DNA from: Rhodoligotrophos appendicifer
Lineage (GTDB): Bacteria; Pseudomonadota; Alphaproteobacteria; Rhizobiales; Im1
DNA: 64,000 nt
NCBI RefSeq assembly: GCF_007474605.1
Contig: NZ_VHKL01000001.1
Coordinates: forward strand, 248,001 to 312,000
Reading direction: 5' to 3'
In this document: positions 1 through 7,341 of the stretch, in pieces
Layout of the letters: each line of letters opens with the position of its first letter
Numbering within the stretch: the stretch's first letter is position 1
Program-made: the position numbers and the translations under genes
The notes under the pieces: model-generated
Seen by the model: the letters and a program-made list of their open reading frames with translations, nothing else
The model's database searches: none
Told to the model about the DNA's origin: nothing

Positions 1-4
1 GTGT

Positions 5-23
5 AGTTGTCTCTTAGACAACT
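5..23. repeat. 8-bp inverted repeat upstream of rpoN
   Basis: AGTTGTCT and AGACAACT form a perfect 8-bp inverted repeat around a CTT loop, ending 31 bases before the rpoN start codon. It could be the stem of a terminator for the gene left of the window or an operator for rpoN. There is no T-run after it, so a simple intrinsic terminator is not supported. The preceding gene is outside the window. Confidence 0.4.
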
Positions 24-54
24 GGGCTCATCGGGAGTTGGGGCACTCGAGGTT

Positions 55-1536
55 ATGGCGCTGAGAGCCAAGCTAGAGCTCCGCCAGGGCCAGTCCCTGG
101 TGATGACGCCACAACTGCAGCAAGCGATTAAGCTGCTGCAGATGTCGAATCTCGAACTTGCGCAATATGTCGAGACCGAACTGGAACGCAATCCTCTGCT
201 GGATGGCGATGTGGCAGCCGATGACGACCTGACTGAGCTGCCTCCATCGCAAGATCAATCTCCGGTCCAAGAGAGGCTGGAGGCTCTCGATACTGATCTC
301 GACAATGTCTACTCCGACGAGGCGACGGCGGACCGGCTTGAGCGCGACATCGGGCCGAGCCTGTCAGACTCCGGCTGGTCGACTCTCTCCTCCGGTCAAG
401 GCGGCCATTCGGACTCGTTGGACGGCGACATCCAGGCGACGCTGAGCCAAGAAGCGACCCTGGGCGAACATCTCGAGCGGCAGCTTGGCGAACTCATCAG
501 CGACCCTGCCGAGCGCCTGATTGGTCTCCAAATCATCGGCATGCTGGACGAGGCTGGTTACCTCGCCACCGATCTTTCCACCATCGCCGACACTCTCGGT
601 GCGTCCCTGGAGGCGGTGGAAGCCTGCCTGAAAAAAATCCATACTTTCGATCCGCCTGGAATCGCCGCGCGAAACCTCAAGGAATGCCTGAGCATCCAGC
701 TCTTTGAGCGGGGCCTGCTGACGCTGGAGATGGAGGCGTTGATGGACAACCTTCCATTGCTGGCCGCGCGGGACTTCGCCAAGCTCCGGAAGATCTGCGA
801 GGTCGACGGCGACGAACTCCGGGAGATGATCACCGAGATCCGCCATCTGGACCCGAAACCCGGCGCGGCCTTTGGTTCGACGATCATCCAGCCCGTGATC
901 CCGGATGTCTTCGTTCGCTTGGCTCCCGACGGCACCTGGATCATAGAGCTCAACAGCGAAACCCTGCCCCGGGTTCTCGTGAACAATCAGTATTATTCCT
1001 CCATTGGCCGAAGCGGCGCTCGCGAACAGGATCGAGAATATATCTCGGAATGCCTCGCCAGCGCCAATTGGCTGGTGAAGAGCCTCGAGCAGCGGGCGAG
1101 AACGATCTTGAAGGTCTCCCGCGAGATCGTGCGTCAGCAGGATGCTTTCTTCGTGCACGGCGTCCAGTTTCTGCGTCCGCTTAATCTGCGGATGATCGCC
1201 GACGCGATCGAGATGCATGAGTCGACCGTCAGCCGCGTGACATCCAACAAATACATGGCCACGCCCCGCGGAACCTTCGAGCTGAAATACTTCTTCACGA
1301 CCGCCATTGCGTCCGCCGAAGGTGGCGAATCACACTCCGCCGAAGCCGTGCGGCATCGAATGAAAGAGCTGATCGAGAGCGAAACGGCCGCCAGCGTCCT
1401 GTCCGATGACCGCATCGTCGAACTCCTTCGCGGCTCCGGCATCGACATCGCCCGAAGAACTGTCGCCAAATATCGCGAAGCATTAGGTATTTTATCTTCA
1501 GTACAACGCCGAAGAGAGAAGCAGGACTTCGCATGA
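55..1536 (+). CDS. rpoN: RNA polymerase sigma-54 factor RpoN
   Basis: Sigma-54 directs core RNA polymerase to -24/-12 promoters and needs an AAA+ activator to open them. The protein is about 493 residues, the usual length. The N-terminal activator-interacting Gln/Leu-rich region (LRQGQSLVMTPQLQQAIKLL) is intact, followed by an acidic linker, the core-binding domain, the HTH region and the diagnostic RpoN box ARRTVAKYRE at residues 466-475. I chose the ATG at 55 because family members begin MALxAKLELRQGQ; a TTG at 7 would add 16 unrelated residues. A GAGG precedes the ATG but only 2 bases away. In related bacteria rpoN follows lptB and precedes hpf and ptsN; here hpf is missing from that position. 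Assignment is secure, exact start less so. Confidence 0.97.
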   Translation: MALRAKLELRQGQSLVMTPQLQQAIKLLQMSNLELAQYVETELERNPLLDGDVAADDDLTELPPSQDQSPVQERLEALDTDLDNVYSDEATADRLERDIGPSLSDSGWSTLSSGQGGHSDSLDGDIQATLSQEATLGEHLERQLGELISDPAERLIGLQIIGMLDEAGYLATDLSTIADTLGASLEAVEACLKKIHTFDPPGIAARNLKECLSIQLFERGLLTLEMEALMDNLPLLAARDFAKLRKICEVDGDELREMITEIRHLDPKPGAAFGSTIIQPVIPDVFVRLAPDGTWIIELNSETLPRVLVNNQYYSSIGRSGAREQDREYISECLASANWLVKSLEQRARTILKVSREIVRQQDAFFVHGVQFLRPLNLRMIADAIEMHESTVSRVTSNKYMATPRGTFELKYFFTTAIASAEGGESHSAEAVRHRMKELIESETAASVLSDDRIVELLRGSGIDIARRTVAKYREALGILSSVQRRREKQDFA

Positions 1537-2055
1537 TCCGTAATATTTTTGCTCCATCCAAGTGATATTTGGTACATTTTTCAATAGGTGCAGCGAGATC
1601 CGGCAGATCGCCGAAGTTGCATTTCTTTAGATCCGTTTTGACAACCCACCCGGATGCATCAAAAGGAAGCCATTGACTTGTCGCGGCGACCTCATTACCT
1701 AGAGGCCGCCGCCGTGGGGGCGACCGTGATTTCAGTGCCAATCACGTTTTGGCATGTGCACGAAACATGGTAAGCTAATTGTTAATTGAGGGTGGATTTG
1801 AGGCGGTAAGGATCGAAGCCTTCGCCTCTCGGGACAGAAACAGAAAGCGACGGGCGGCGCTTCTGGAAGGATGAAAATCCATTTGTGGACATGGGTGTGG
1901 GAATCCGAATCGGATATCCGGTGCAGCCCTGTGCTTTGGCAATCAACAGCGTCAGCAAGCGACAACCACGTCGACATTTTGGAGTGAGATCGTTGGCTCT
2001 TTATCAGCTCAAGGGCGTAGTCACCGAGACTGTGCACCTTAGGAGACCCAATACC
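1537..2055. other. 519-bp rpoN-ptsN intergenic region, no gene seen
   Basis: This gap sits where many Rhizobiales carry hpf. I see no reading frame resembling a hibernation factor on either strand, and no convincing -24/-12 promoter. An in-frame ATG at 1885 would extend PtsN by 57 residues, but the translation has no family similarity and no good ribosome-binding site. The stretch is less GC-rich than its flanks, notably around 1540-1640 and 1760-1800, so it probably holds the ptsN promoter and leader. Confidence 0.5.
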
Positions 2056-2526
2056 ATGCAATTGTCCGACATTCTCTCGGCCGATGGAGTCGTGCCTTCG
2101 CTCAAAGTGAGCAGTAAGAAGCAGGCTCTTCACGAGCTGGCGGCAATTGCATCGAAGCAGACCGGACTGGATGTCCGCCAGATCTTCGATACGTTGCTGC
2201 AGAGAGAGCGGCTGGGGTCGACCGGACTGGGCCAGGGCATCGCTATCCCGCACGGGAAGCTTCCAGGCTTGTCCAAACTTCACACCGTTTTTGCGAGAGT
2301 CGCTCAACCGATCGAGTTCGATTCGGTCGATGATCAGCCCGTTGACCTCATTTTTGTGTTACTGGCGCCGGAAAGCGCAGGCGCCGACCATCTCAAAGCC
2401 CTCGCACGCATCTCGCGCCTGTTGAGAGACCCAGAAATCGTTGCAAAGCTCCGGGGGTCGGACAGTAGCGCTGCCCTTTATTCAATTCTGACTGAGCCGA
2501 CGGCCTCTGCCTCGCACGCAGCTTGA
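2056..2526 (+). CDS. ptsN: PTS IIA-Ntr nitrogen regulatory protein PtsN
   Basis: EIIA-Ntr is the final phosphate acceptor of the nitrogen phosphotransferase chain (PtsP-NPr-EIIA). It regulates potassium transport, nitrogen and carbon metabolism by protein-protein contact rather than sugar import. The 156-residue protein starts MQLSDIL, typical of the family, and carries the phosphorylatable His66 in GIAIPHGKLPG. The start at 2056 is supported by AGGAG at 2041-2045 and by the family N-terminus. It lies downstream of rpoN but 519 bp away, so it may have its own promoter. It is convergent with the DUF1150 gene. Confidence 0.95.
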   Translation: MQLSDILSADGVVPSLKVSSKKQALHELAAIASKQTGLDVRQIFDTLLQRERLGSTGLGQGIAIPHGKLPGLSKLHTVFARVAQPIEFDSVDDQPVDLIFVLLAPESAGADHLKALARISRLLRDPEIVAKLRGSDSSAALYSILTEPTASASHAA

Positions 2527-2557
2527 GTCCTCAGAAACGCTACTCCCAACGACGGGA

Positions 2558-2821
2558 CTAATGGACGCTCATCGGCTGAAGGTCGTGCTCGAAAGCATTC
2601 GCCACGGCGGCCTCATGACTCCCGGCTATGGCGACGGGCGTGCCATCAGCCGCATAGAGCGCAAAGAGACGGACATCGTCCGGCAGGGGGCTCATGGGCC
2701 CGATGAGCTCCGCCGCTTTCTCGTTGGCGATCTCGCGGACGTATCCGACCTTACCGCCGCCGAGCAAAGCAAACTCGGTTGCACTCATCAGCGGCTTAGC
2801 CGCAACGTCCTGACTATTCAT
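2558..2821 (-). CDS. DUF1150 family protein
   Basis: A small 87-residue protein of the DUF1150 family, which is largely alphaproteobacterial and of unknown function. Recognisable features are the stretch FALLGGGKVGYVREI, then LFALYAADGTPVAIAGSHEAAVANA near the C-terminus. The start at 2821 is backed by AGGAG seven bases upstream; an upstream ATG at 2851 is less likely. It lies 87 bp downstream of the Hsp20 gene on the same strand, the usual arrangement, so it is probably co-expressed with the heat-shock protein. No catalytic motif is visible. Confidence 0.85.
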   Translation of the reverse strand: MNSQDVAAKPLMSATEFALLGGGKVGYVREIANEKAAELIGPMSPLPDDVRLFALYAADGTPVAIAGSHEAAVANAFEHDLQPMSVH

Positions 2822-2908
2822 AGCGATACTCCTGTAACGCACTAACGGCACACAACTGTGCTGCCGAAGAACACTCTTATTGCCAACGCTGAGAGGGAAG
2901 ATTCAGTT

Positions 2909-3340
2909 TCATCCTCGCCCTTCGCGGATATCAATCGTCTTGACCAGCTTCTCCTGCTGCCGCCGCACCAGATCGACAGCCAGCATGCCATGTTCGAGAG
3001 AGGCACCCATCACTTCGATGCCATCGGCGAGAACGAAGGTCTTGAGAAACTGCCGTGCAGCGATGCCACGATGCAGATAGGCCCTTGAGCCATCATCCTT
3101 CTGCTTGCCTCGCACCACCAGCTGATTCTCTTCCACCTGCACCTGCAATTCGTCTCGGCCGAAACCCGCCACCGCAAGCGTAATCCGCAGATGCTGCGAG
3201 GCGTCCGTATCAGCAGTGAGCCGCTCGATGTTGTAAGGTGGGTACCCGTCGCTCGCGGTTTTACCCAAGCGATCAAGCAATCTTTCGATATCGTCGAACC
3301 CCAAGAGCAAGGGGCTCGAGAAAAGAGAAACGCGAGACAT
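2909..3340 (-). CDS. Small heat shock protein, Hsp20/IbpA class
   Basis: An ATP-independent holdase that binds unfolding proteins during stress. The 143-residue protein opens MSRVSLFSSPLLLGFDDIERLLDRL, as rhizobial class A small Hsps do (residues beyond 20 not needed to recognise it), followed by PPYNIE and an alpha-crystallin domain from about residue 35 to 130. The I-x-V-like C-terminal region is poorly conserved. Start 3340 is preferred over 3358 on family N-terminus and a GAGGG upstream. DUF1150 follows. Rhizobial small Hsps are often controlled by ROSE RNA thermometers; the leader at 3341-3470 was inspected but no convincing ROSE fold was established. Confidence 0.93.
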   Translation of the reverse strand: MSRVSLFSSPLLLGFDDIERLLDRLGKTASDGYPPYNIERLTADTDASQHLRITLAVAGFGRDELQVQVEENQLVVRGKQKDDGSRAYLHRGIAARQFLKTFVLADGIEVMGASLEHGMLAVDLVRRQQEKLVKTIDIREGRG

Positions 3341-3501
3341 CGAAAAGCCCTCAGACAAGCAGCTTACGAATTGCGCCGGTGGATGTTCACCCTTGCGGCC
3401 ACAGAGACGATGACCCGATCATGGCATCAACGCCTTAACGAAATCCAATATGGCGTCTCATTTCCCCTCGTTCAAGCTGATGAAAACTCGGAGAACGTTT
3501 C

Positions 3502-3903
3502 ATGTCCACAGAACTTGTGATGCTCGCCTGGGCCGTCATCCTCGGGATCGCGCAGATAGCCTTTTCAGCCGGCCTTGTTGCCCAGCGACTGGGATTCGTG
3601 TGGGCGGCTGGGGATAGGGATGACCCTCGCCCGGACGCCTTGAAGGGCGTCTCAGGCCGCCTGCGGAGGGCGCAGAACAACTTCCTAGAGACCTTCGTAT
3701 TCTTCGCCGTGGCCGTCCTGATGGTGGAGGTCACAGGCCGCCATAGCCCCGCAACCCTGTGGGGCGCCCAACTCTATTTCTGGTCCAGACTGATCTATGT
3801 GCCTCTCTACGCCCTCGGGACGCCCTATATCCGTACATTGGTCTGGGGGATCTCCATCGTCGGCTTGCTGATGGTGCTCTACGGCGCAATGGCCGGCGGA
3901 TGA
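3502..3903 (+). CDS. MAPEG family membrane protein
   Basis: A 133-residue protein with four predicted transmembrane helices (about residues 5-27, 53-75, 82-100 and 108-130). It carries the MAPEG signature around RRAQNNFLETFVFFA (about residues 54-68) and YFWSRLIYVPLYALG. Eukaryotic relatives act in glutathione and eicosanoid metabolism; bacterial ones are mostly uncharacterised, some with glutathione transferase activity. The gene ends 4 bp before the convergent MBL-fold gene. A GGAG lies roughly 12 bases upstream of the ATG. Confidence 0.85.
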   Translation: MSTELVMLAWAVILGIAQIAFSAGLVAQRLGFVWAAGDRDDPRPDALKGVSGRLRRAQNNFLETFVFFAVAVLMVEVTGRHSPATLWGAQLYFWSRLIYVPLYALGTPYIRTLVWGISIVGLLMVLYGAMAGG

Positions 3904-3907
3904 GCCG

Positions 3908-4717
3908 CTAATAGCCAGGGAGTACGAGAACCTTCGGTCTCTGAGGCAGCGTCGCCATCGATATGACGGTGCTCGCCGTCGGACTGATCTCGATGTCAAA
4001 GTCATCCCGCATGCCCTCAACGAAGCTGTTCAACGTCCCGGCACCGAAATAATGCATCGGGATCACGAGCTGAGTGCGGAGGGTCTTGAGCACCTCGATC
4101 ATGGCACGTTGATCCATCGTGTAGGTGCCGTCGACGGGGACAAGCACCACGTCGAGACGGCCGATCATGCCGATGAGGTCTGGCGTCAGTTCATGATGGA
4201 GATGGCCCAGATGCCCGATGCAGAGATCGGCGACTTCGAAGATGAAAATCGAATTCCCCCCGGGCTCGCGGCCACCGCTCCAGCGACGGATATCCGTGGG
4301 CACGTTGCGGATGGTCACGTCATCGACGGTGAGATGGTGCTTGGCGGGTTCACCATTGGTGCCCCAACCGCGCAGAACATGCTTGATCGCAGGGTCCGGA
4401 AAATCCGTGTAATGGCTGCTGTGGGCGTGGTTCATGGTGACGACGTCGGGGATCACCCCGGAACCGGCATATCCCGCAAAATCGGTGGCAATCCGCACAC
4501 CCTTGGGCGTTTCGATGAGAAAGGTGGAGTGCCCGACGAAGGTGAGGCCGACCTGATCGGCCTCCAGCGCCACAGTCCTGAAAAGGCTGAGGGCACTAGG
4601 CGGAGATCCATCCGCTACGGCGAGGCAATGGCTCATGCCCTGAGCACCGGCCGGCGCAATGATTGCGCTCAAGCTCAGAGCCATGACGACGGACAACGCT
4701 TGGGCAAACCACCGCAT
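3908..4717 (-). CDS. Exported MBL-fold metallo-hydrolase
   Basis: A 269-residue protein with an N-terminal signal peptide (roughly residues 1-27, ending near APAGAQG) and a metallo-beta-lactamase fold of the UlaG-like type, beginning VGLTFVGHSTFLIETP. The metal motif reads NHAHSSHYTD, so the aspartate of the canonical HxHxDH is replaced by serine. Later histidines (HLGHLHHE and PMHYFG) are present. The substrate is unknown. Start 4717 gives a clean signal peptide and has AGG upstream; the upstream ATG at 4768 does not. The neighbour upstream on the same strand is an EamA exporter 101 bp away, with no obvious functional link. Confidence 0.8.
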   Translation of the reverse strand: MRWFAQALSVVMALSLSAIIAPAGAQGMSHCLAVADGSPPSALSLFRTVALEADQVGLTFVGHSTFLIETPKGVRIATDFAGYAGSGVIPDVVTMNHAHSSHYTDFPDPAIKHVLRGWGTNGEPAKHHLTVDDVTIRNVPTDIRRWSGGREPGGNSIFIFEVADLCIGHLGHLHHELTPDLIGMIGRLDVVLVPVDGTYTMDQRAMIEVLKTLRTQLVIPMHYFGAGTLNSFVEGMRDDFDIEISPTASTVISMATLPQRPKVLVLPGY

Positions 4718-4818
4718 CAGTGCCTCGCTTCTTCCCTCGATGAGCAAGAGCATAGGAAGACGCCGCACCGTTAGCCACTGAGCTCGTTCTCAAGACATCG
4801 TGAGCAGCCGTCCGAGAC

Positions 4819-5715
4819 CTAGGAAGCGATTTTTGCAGCGGATCTTCGGGTGAGAATGCTCGACCGCCATTCCATGCCCACAACGATGGCGCCACTCATC
4901 ACGATAAGCGCTGCACCGAGAACGACTCCCAGATCGGGCACATCGTTCCAAATCCAGTATCCGAGCCCGAAGGCCCAGATCAGGCCGGTGAATTCAAGCG
5001 GGGCGATGGTGCTCGCGGGAGCGCGCCGGATCGCCTCGAAGACAAGGCCCTGCGCCGCGCCGCCGATCACGCCCATGGCGATGAACAGGATCGCGTCGTT
5101 AAAAGAGGGAGTGACCCAGTGCCAGGGCAACATCACAAGCCCCAGCCCGACGAAGCCGAGATTGGTGGCCAGCATGTTGACGGTCGTCTTCTCGGCCACG
5201 TTTGACTGGCGGACGAGGATCACCGCATAGGCCCAGAGCCCGGCCGCCGTCAGCGCGAGGAGAACTGCGAAAGTCGATTCGCCGAGATTGGGACGGCATG
5301 CGATGACGACGCCCACGAATCCTAGGCCGATGGCGATCCATTTCGATAGGGCGACTTTCTCGCCCAGCAGCGGGACGGCCAGCATGGCCACGACAATGGG
5401 CGACGCGAAATAAATGGTCGTCAGCTCTCCCAGTCCGAGCGAGCGCGCGGCTGAATAGTAGCAGGACCAAGCACCGATCAACACGGCAGCACGCAGGAAC
5501 AGGAACCGCCGAACCGGTGAGGTCACGGTTCTCTTGACGAGCCCCCGCCCTTGCCAGATGCACAGAAACACAGCGATTATGGCGCTGCGAATGAACATGA
5601 TCTGCCAGATCGAATAGTCCGCCACCAGCCACTTCACGATCGCATCGTGGAAGGGAAAGAGCGCGAATGCCGCGAAGGCGATGAGAACTCCGAAGAGGCT
5701 CGTGCGCTGATGCAC
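4819..5715 (-). CDS. DMT superfamily transporter, EamA family
   Basis: A 298-residue integral membrane protein with ten predicted helices arranged as two EamA repeats (about residues 8-140 and 150-285). The second repeat contains APASTIAPLEFTGLIWAF, typical of drug/metabolite exporters of the RhaT/YdcZ type. Substrates of such proteins range from amino acids to nucleosides and cannot be inferred here. The gene is flanked by the exported MBL protein on the same strand and the divergent DUF1194 gene. Confidence 0.85.
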   Translation of the reverse strand: MHQRTSLFGVLIAFAAFALFPFHDAIVKWLVADYSIWQIMFIRSAIIAVFLCIWQGRGLVKRTVTSPVRRFLFLRAAVLIGAWSCYYSAARSLGLGELTTIYFASPIVVAMLAVPLLGEKVALSKWIAIGLGFVGVVIACRPNLGESTFAVLLALTAAGLWAYAVILVRQSNVAEKTTVNMLATNLGFVGLGLVMLPWHWVTPSFNDAILFIAMGVIGGAAQGLVFEAIRRAPASTIAPLEFTGLIWAFGLGYWIWNDVPDLGVVLGAALIVMSGAIVVGMEWRSSILTRRSAAKIAS

Positions 5716-5890
5716 CTCTCGACCCCGCTGCGAAACGATTGCCGAGAATAGATATTCGGTTCCTGATGCGCTGTCGTCTCATGTCTCTGCATAGGCCTAT
5801 GCAGGCTTCGCATTTCCCGATGGCTAACTTTCGCCTGATTGACCATTCTCAATGAAGCGCCTTGTCGAAGATGCCTCACGGGAGCCGCCG

Positions 5891-6682
5891 GTGTTGATCC
5901 TTCGAATGCTGAGCTTGACCCTGGCCTTTCTACTCGGCCTTTGCGGCGTATCTCGAGCGGCGGATCTGGACGTTGATTTGGAGTTGATCCTGGCGGTCGA
6001 TGTATCCTGGTCGATGGATCTCGATGAGCAGGCCCTGCAGCGCCAGGGTTACATCTCCGCTCTGCAGCATGCGGATGTGATCAATGCCATACGCTCGGGT
6101 CTGACGGGCAGGATCGCCGTCACTTACATCGAATGGGGCGGTCCCTATAATCAACAGATCGTGGTTCCCTGGACGACGGTGGACGGGATCGAGGCCGCAC
6201 GCGGCTTTGCGGCCCAACTGGACTCCGCATCCATTTCAAGGTTTCGCGGCACGTCCATTTCATCCGGGCTTTTGTTTGCATCGCCCATGTTCGAAAACAA
6301 TGGCTTTGCCGGCATGCGACGAGTGATCGACATTTCCGGTGATGGCCCCAACAATATGGGCATCCCCGCAACCGAGGCCCGCGATTCCGTCCTTTCCAAC
6401 GGAATTACGATCAATGGTTTGCCGATCATGCTGAAAGCCCATGACGGCTTCTATTCGATCGCGGATCTCGACGTCTATTACGAGGACTGCGTGATCGGCG
6501 GCCCCGGAGCCTTCATCGTGCCTGTGCAGTCTCTAGAGACCATTGCGGAAGCCATCCGCCGCAAACTTGTGCTCGAGATCGCCGGCCGGCCGGCCGAAGT
6601 GATCTTCGCCGCCGAGCAACGTCAATCGCGACGTATCGACTGTCTCATCGGTGAAAAGCTGTTCCAGCGCTGGATGCAGTGA
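5891..6682 (+). CDS. DUF1194 secreted VWA-domain protein
   Basis: A 263-residue protein with a signal peptide (about residues 1-23) followed by a von Willebrand A domain. The metal-ion-dependent adhesion site DxSxS is present as DVSWS (D37, S39, S41), with further MIDAS elements at RGTSIS and DISGDGPNN. The DUF1194 family is found mainly in alphaproteobacteria and its role is unknown; VWA folds mediate metal-dependent protein contacts. I chose GTG 5891 because GGGAG lies six bases upstream; the ATG at 5852 lacks a site and would bury the signal peptide. A C-terminal pair of cysteines (about positions 208 and 250) could form a disulfide. Confidence 0.88.
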   Translation: MLILRMLSLTLAFLLGLCGVSRAADLDVDLELILAVDVSWSMDLDEQALQRQGYISALQHADVINAIRSGLTGRIAVTYIEWGGPYNQQIVVPWTTVDGIEAARGFAAQLDSASISRFRGTSISSGLLFASPMFENNGFAGMRRVIDISGDGPNNMGIPATEARDSVLSNGITINGLPIMLKAHDGFYSIADLDVYYEDCVIGGPGAFIVPVQSLETIAEAIRRKLVLEIAGRPAEVIFAAEQRQSRRIDCLIGEKLFQRWMQ

Positions 6683-6706
6683 TATAGCCGGGCCTCGCTC
6701 GACCGA

Positions 6707-7336
6707 GTGGCGCTTTCCAAGGTTATTCCACAGTTGCATCACGACCTCAGCCCTTTCATCCAGAGCTATGGTGACCTTGCGGTCTTCATGGCGATCTTCC
6801 TTGAGGCTTTTGGGCTGCCTCTGCCGGGCGAGATCATGCTCATCACCGGCGGAGGTCTGGCGGCCCGTGGTGAAATCAACCCCGTCCTGTTCTTTGTCAG
6901 CGCCTGGGTGGCGGCAGTTCTGGGTGACAATATCGGCTATGTCATAGGCCGCCTTTTAGGCCGCACCACCATCATCCGCTACGGCAGCAAGATCGGAATC
7001 ACCGCGCCGCGCTATGAATGGGCGGAGGAAAAGTTCAACCGGTTTGGCCCCGTCATCGTGGCCGGCGCACGCTTCGTGGCCATCCTGCGCCAGATCAACG
7101 GCATCGTCGCCGGCAGCCTCGGCATGCACTGGCTCACCTTCATGATCTTCAATGCGATCGGTGCTGCACTTTGGGTGGGGCTCTGGGGCTCGGCGGCTTT
7201 CTTTCTCGGTTCCCACCTCCAGATATTCCTGCATATCGCCAAGCATCTCGGCACCGTCGGCGCGATCGTGCTCGCTATCTTGGTCGCGGCAGGTCTCTGG
7301 TGGCATTTCAAGCGCCCCATCAATCCGAAGGCATAA
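6707..7336 (+). CDS. DedA family membrane protein
   Basis: A 209-residue member of the DedA/VTT family, polytopic inner-membrane proteins implicated in undecaprenyl-phosphate and phospholipid flipping and in membrane-potential homeostasis. The family signatures are visible as FLEAFGLPLPGE near residue 32, GDNIGYVIGRLLGR near residue 73 and FVAILRQINGIVAGSLGM near residue 120. The GTG start at 6707 has no clear ribosome-binding site, so the true start is uncertain. It sits 24 bp after DUF1194 and 5 bp before the HyuA-like gene, and could be part of one transcript. Confidence 0.88.
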   Translation: MALSKVIPQLHHDLSPFIQSYGDLAVFMAIFLEAFGLPLPGEIMLITGGGLAARGEINPVLFFVSAWVAAVLGDNIGYVIGRLLGRTTIIRYGSKIGITAPRYEWAEEKFNRFGPVIVAGARFVAILRQINGIVAGSLGMHWLTFMIFNAIGAALWVGLWGSAAFFLGSHLQIFLHIAKHLGTVGAIVLAILVAAGLWWHFKRPINPKA

Positions 7337-7341
7337 GAGAC

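Noticed and set aside
1537-2055. Sigma-54 promoter or hpf remnant between rpoN and ptsN
   Set aside because: TGGCATGTGCACG at about 1752 resembles the -24 element but lacks a proper GC at -12, and no frame resembles HPF.
3341-3470. ROSE-type RNA thermometer before the Hsp20 gene
   Set aside because: Expected for rhizobial small heat shock genes, but I could not lay out a convincing series of stem-loops with the anti-Shine-Dalgarno pairing by eye.
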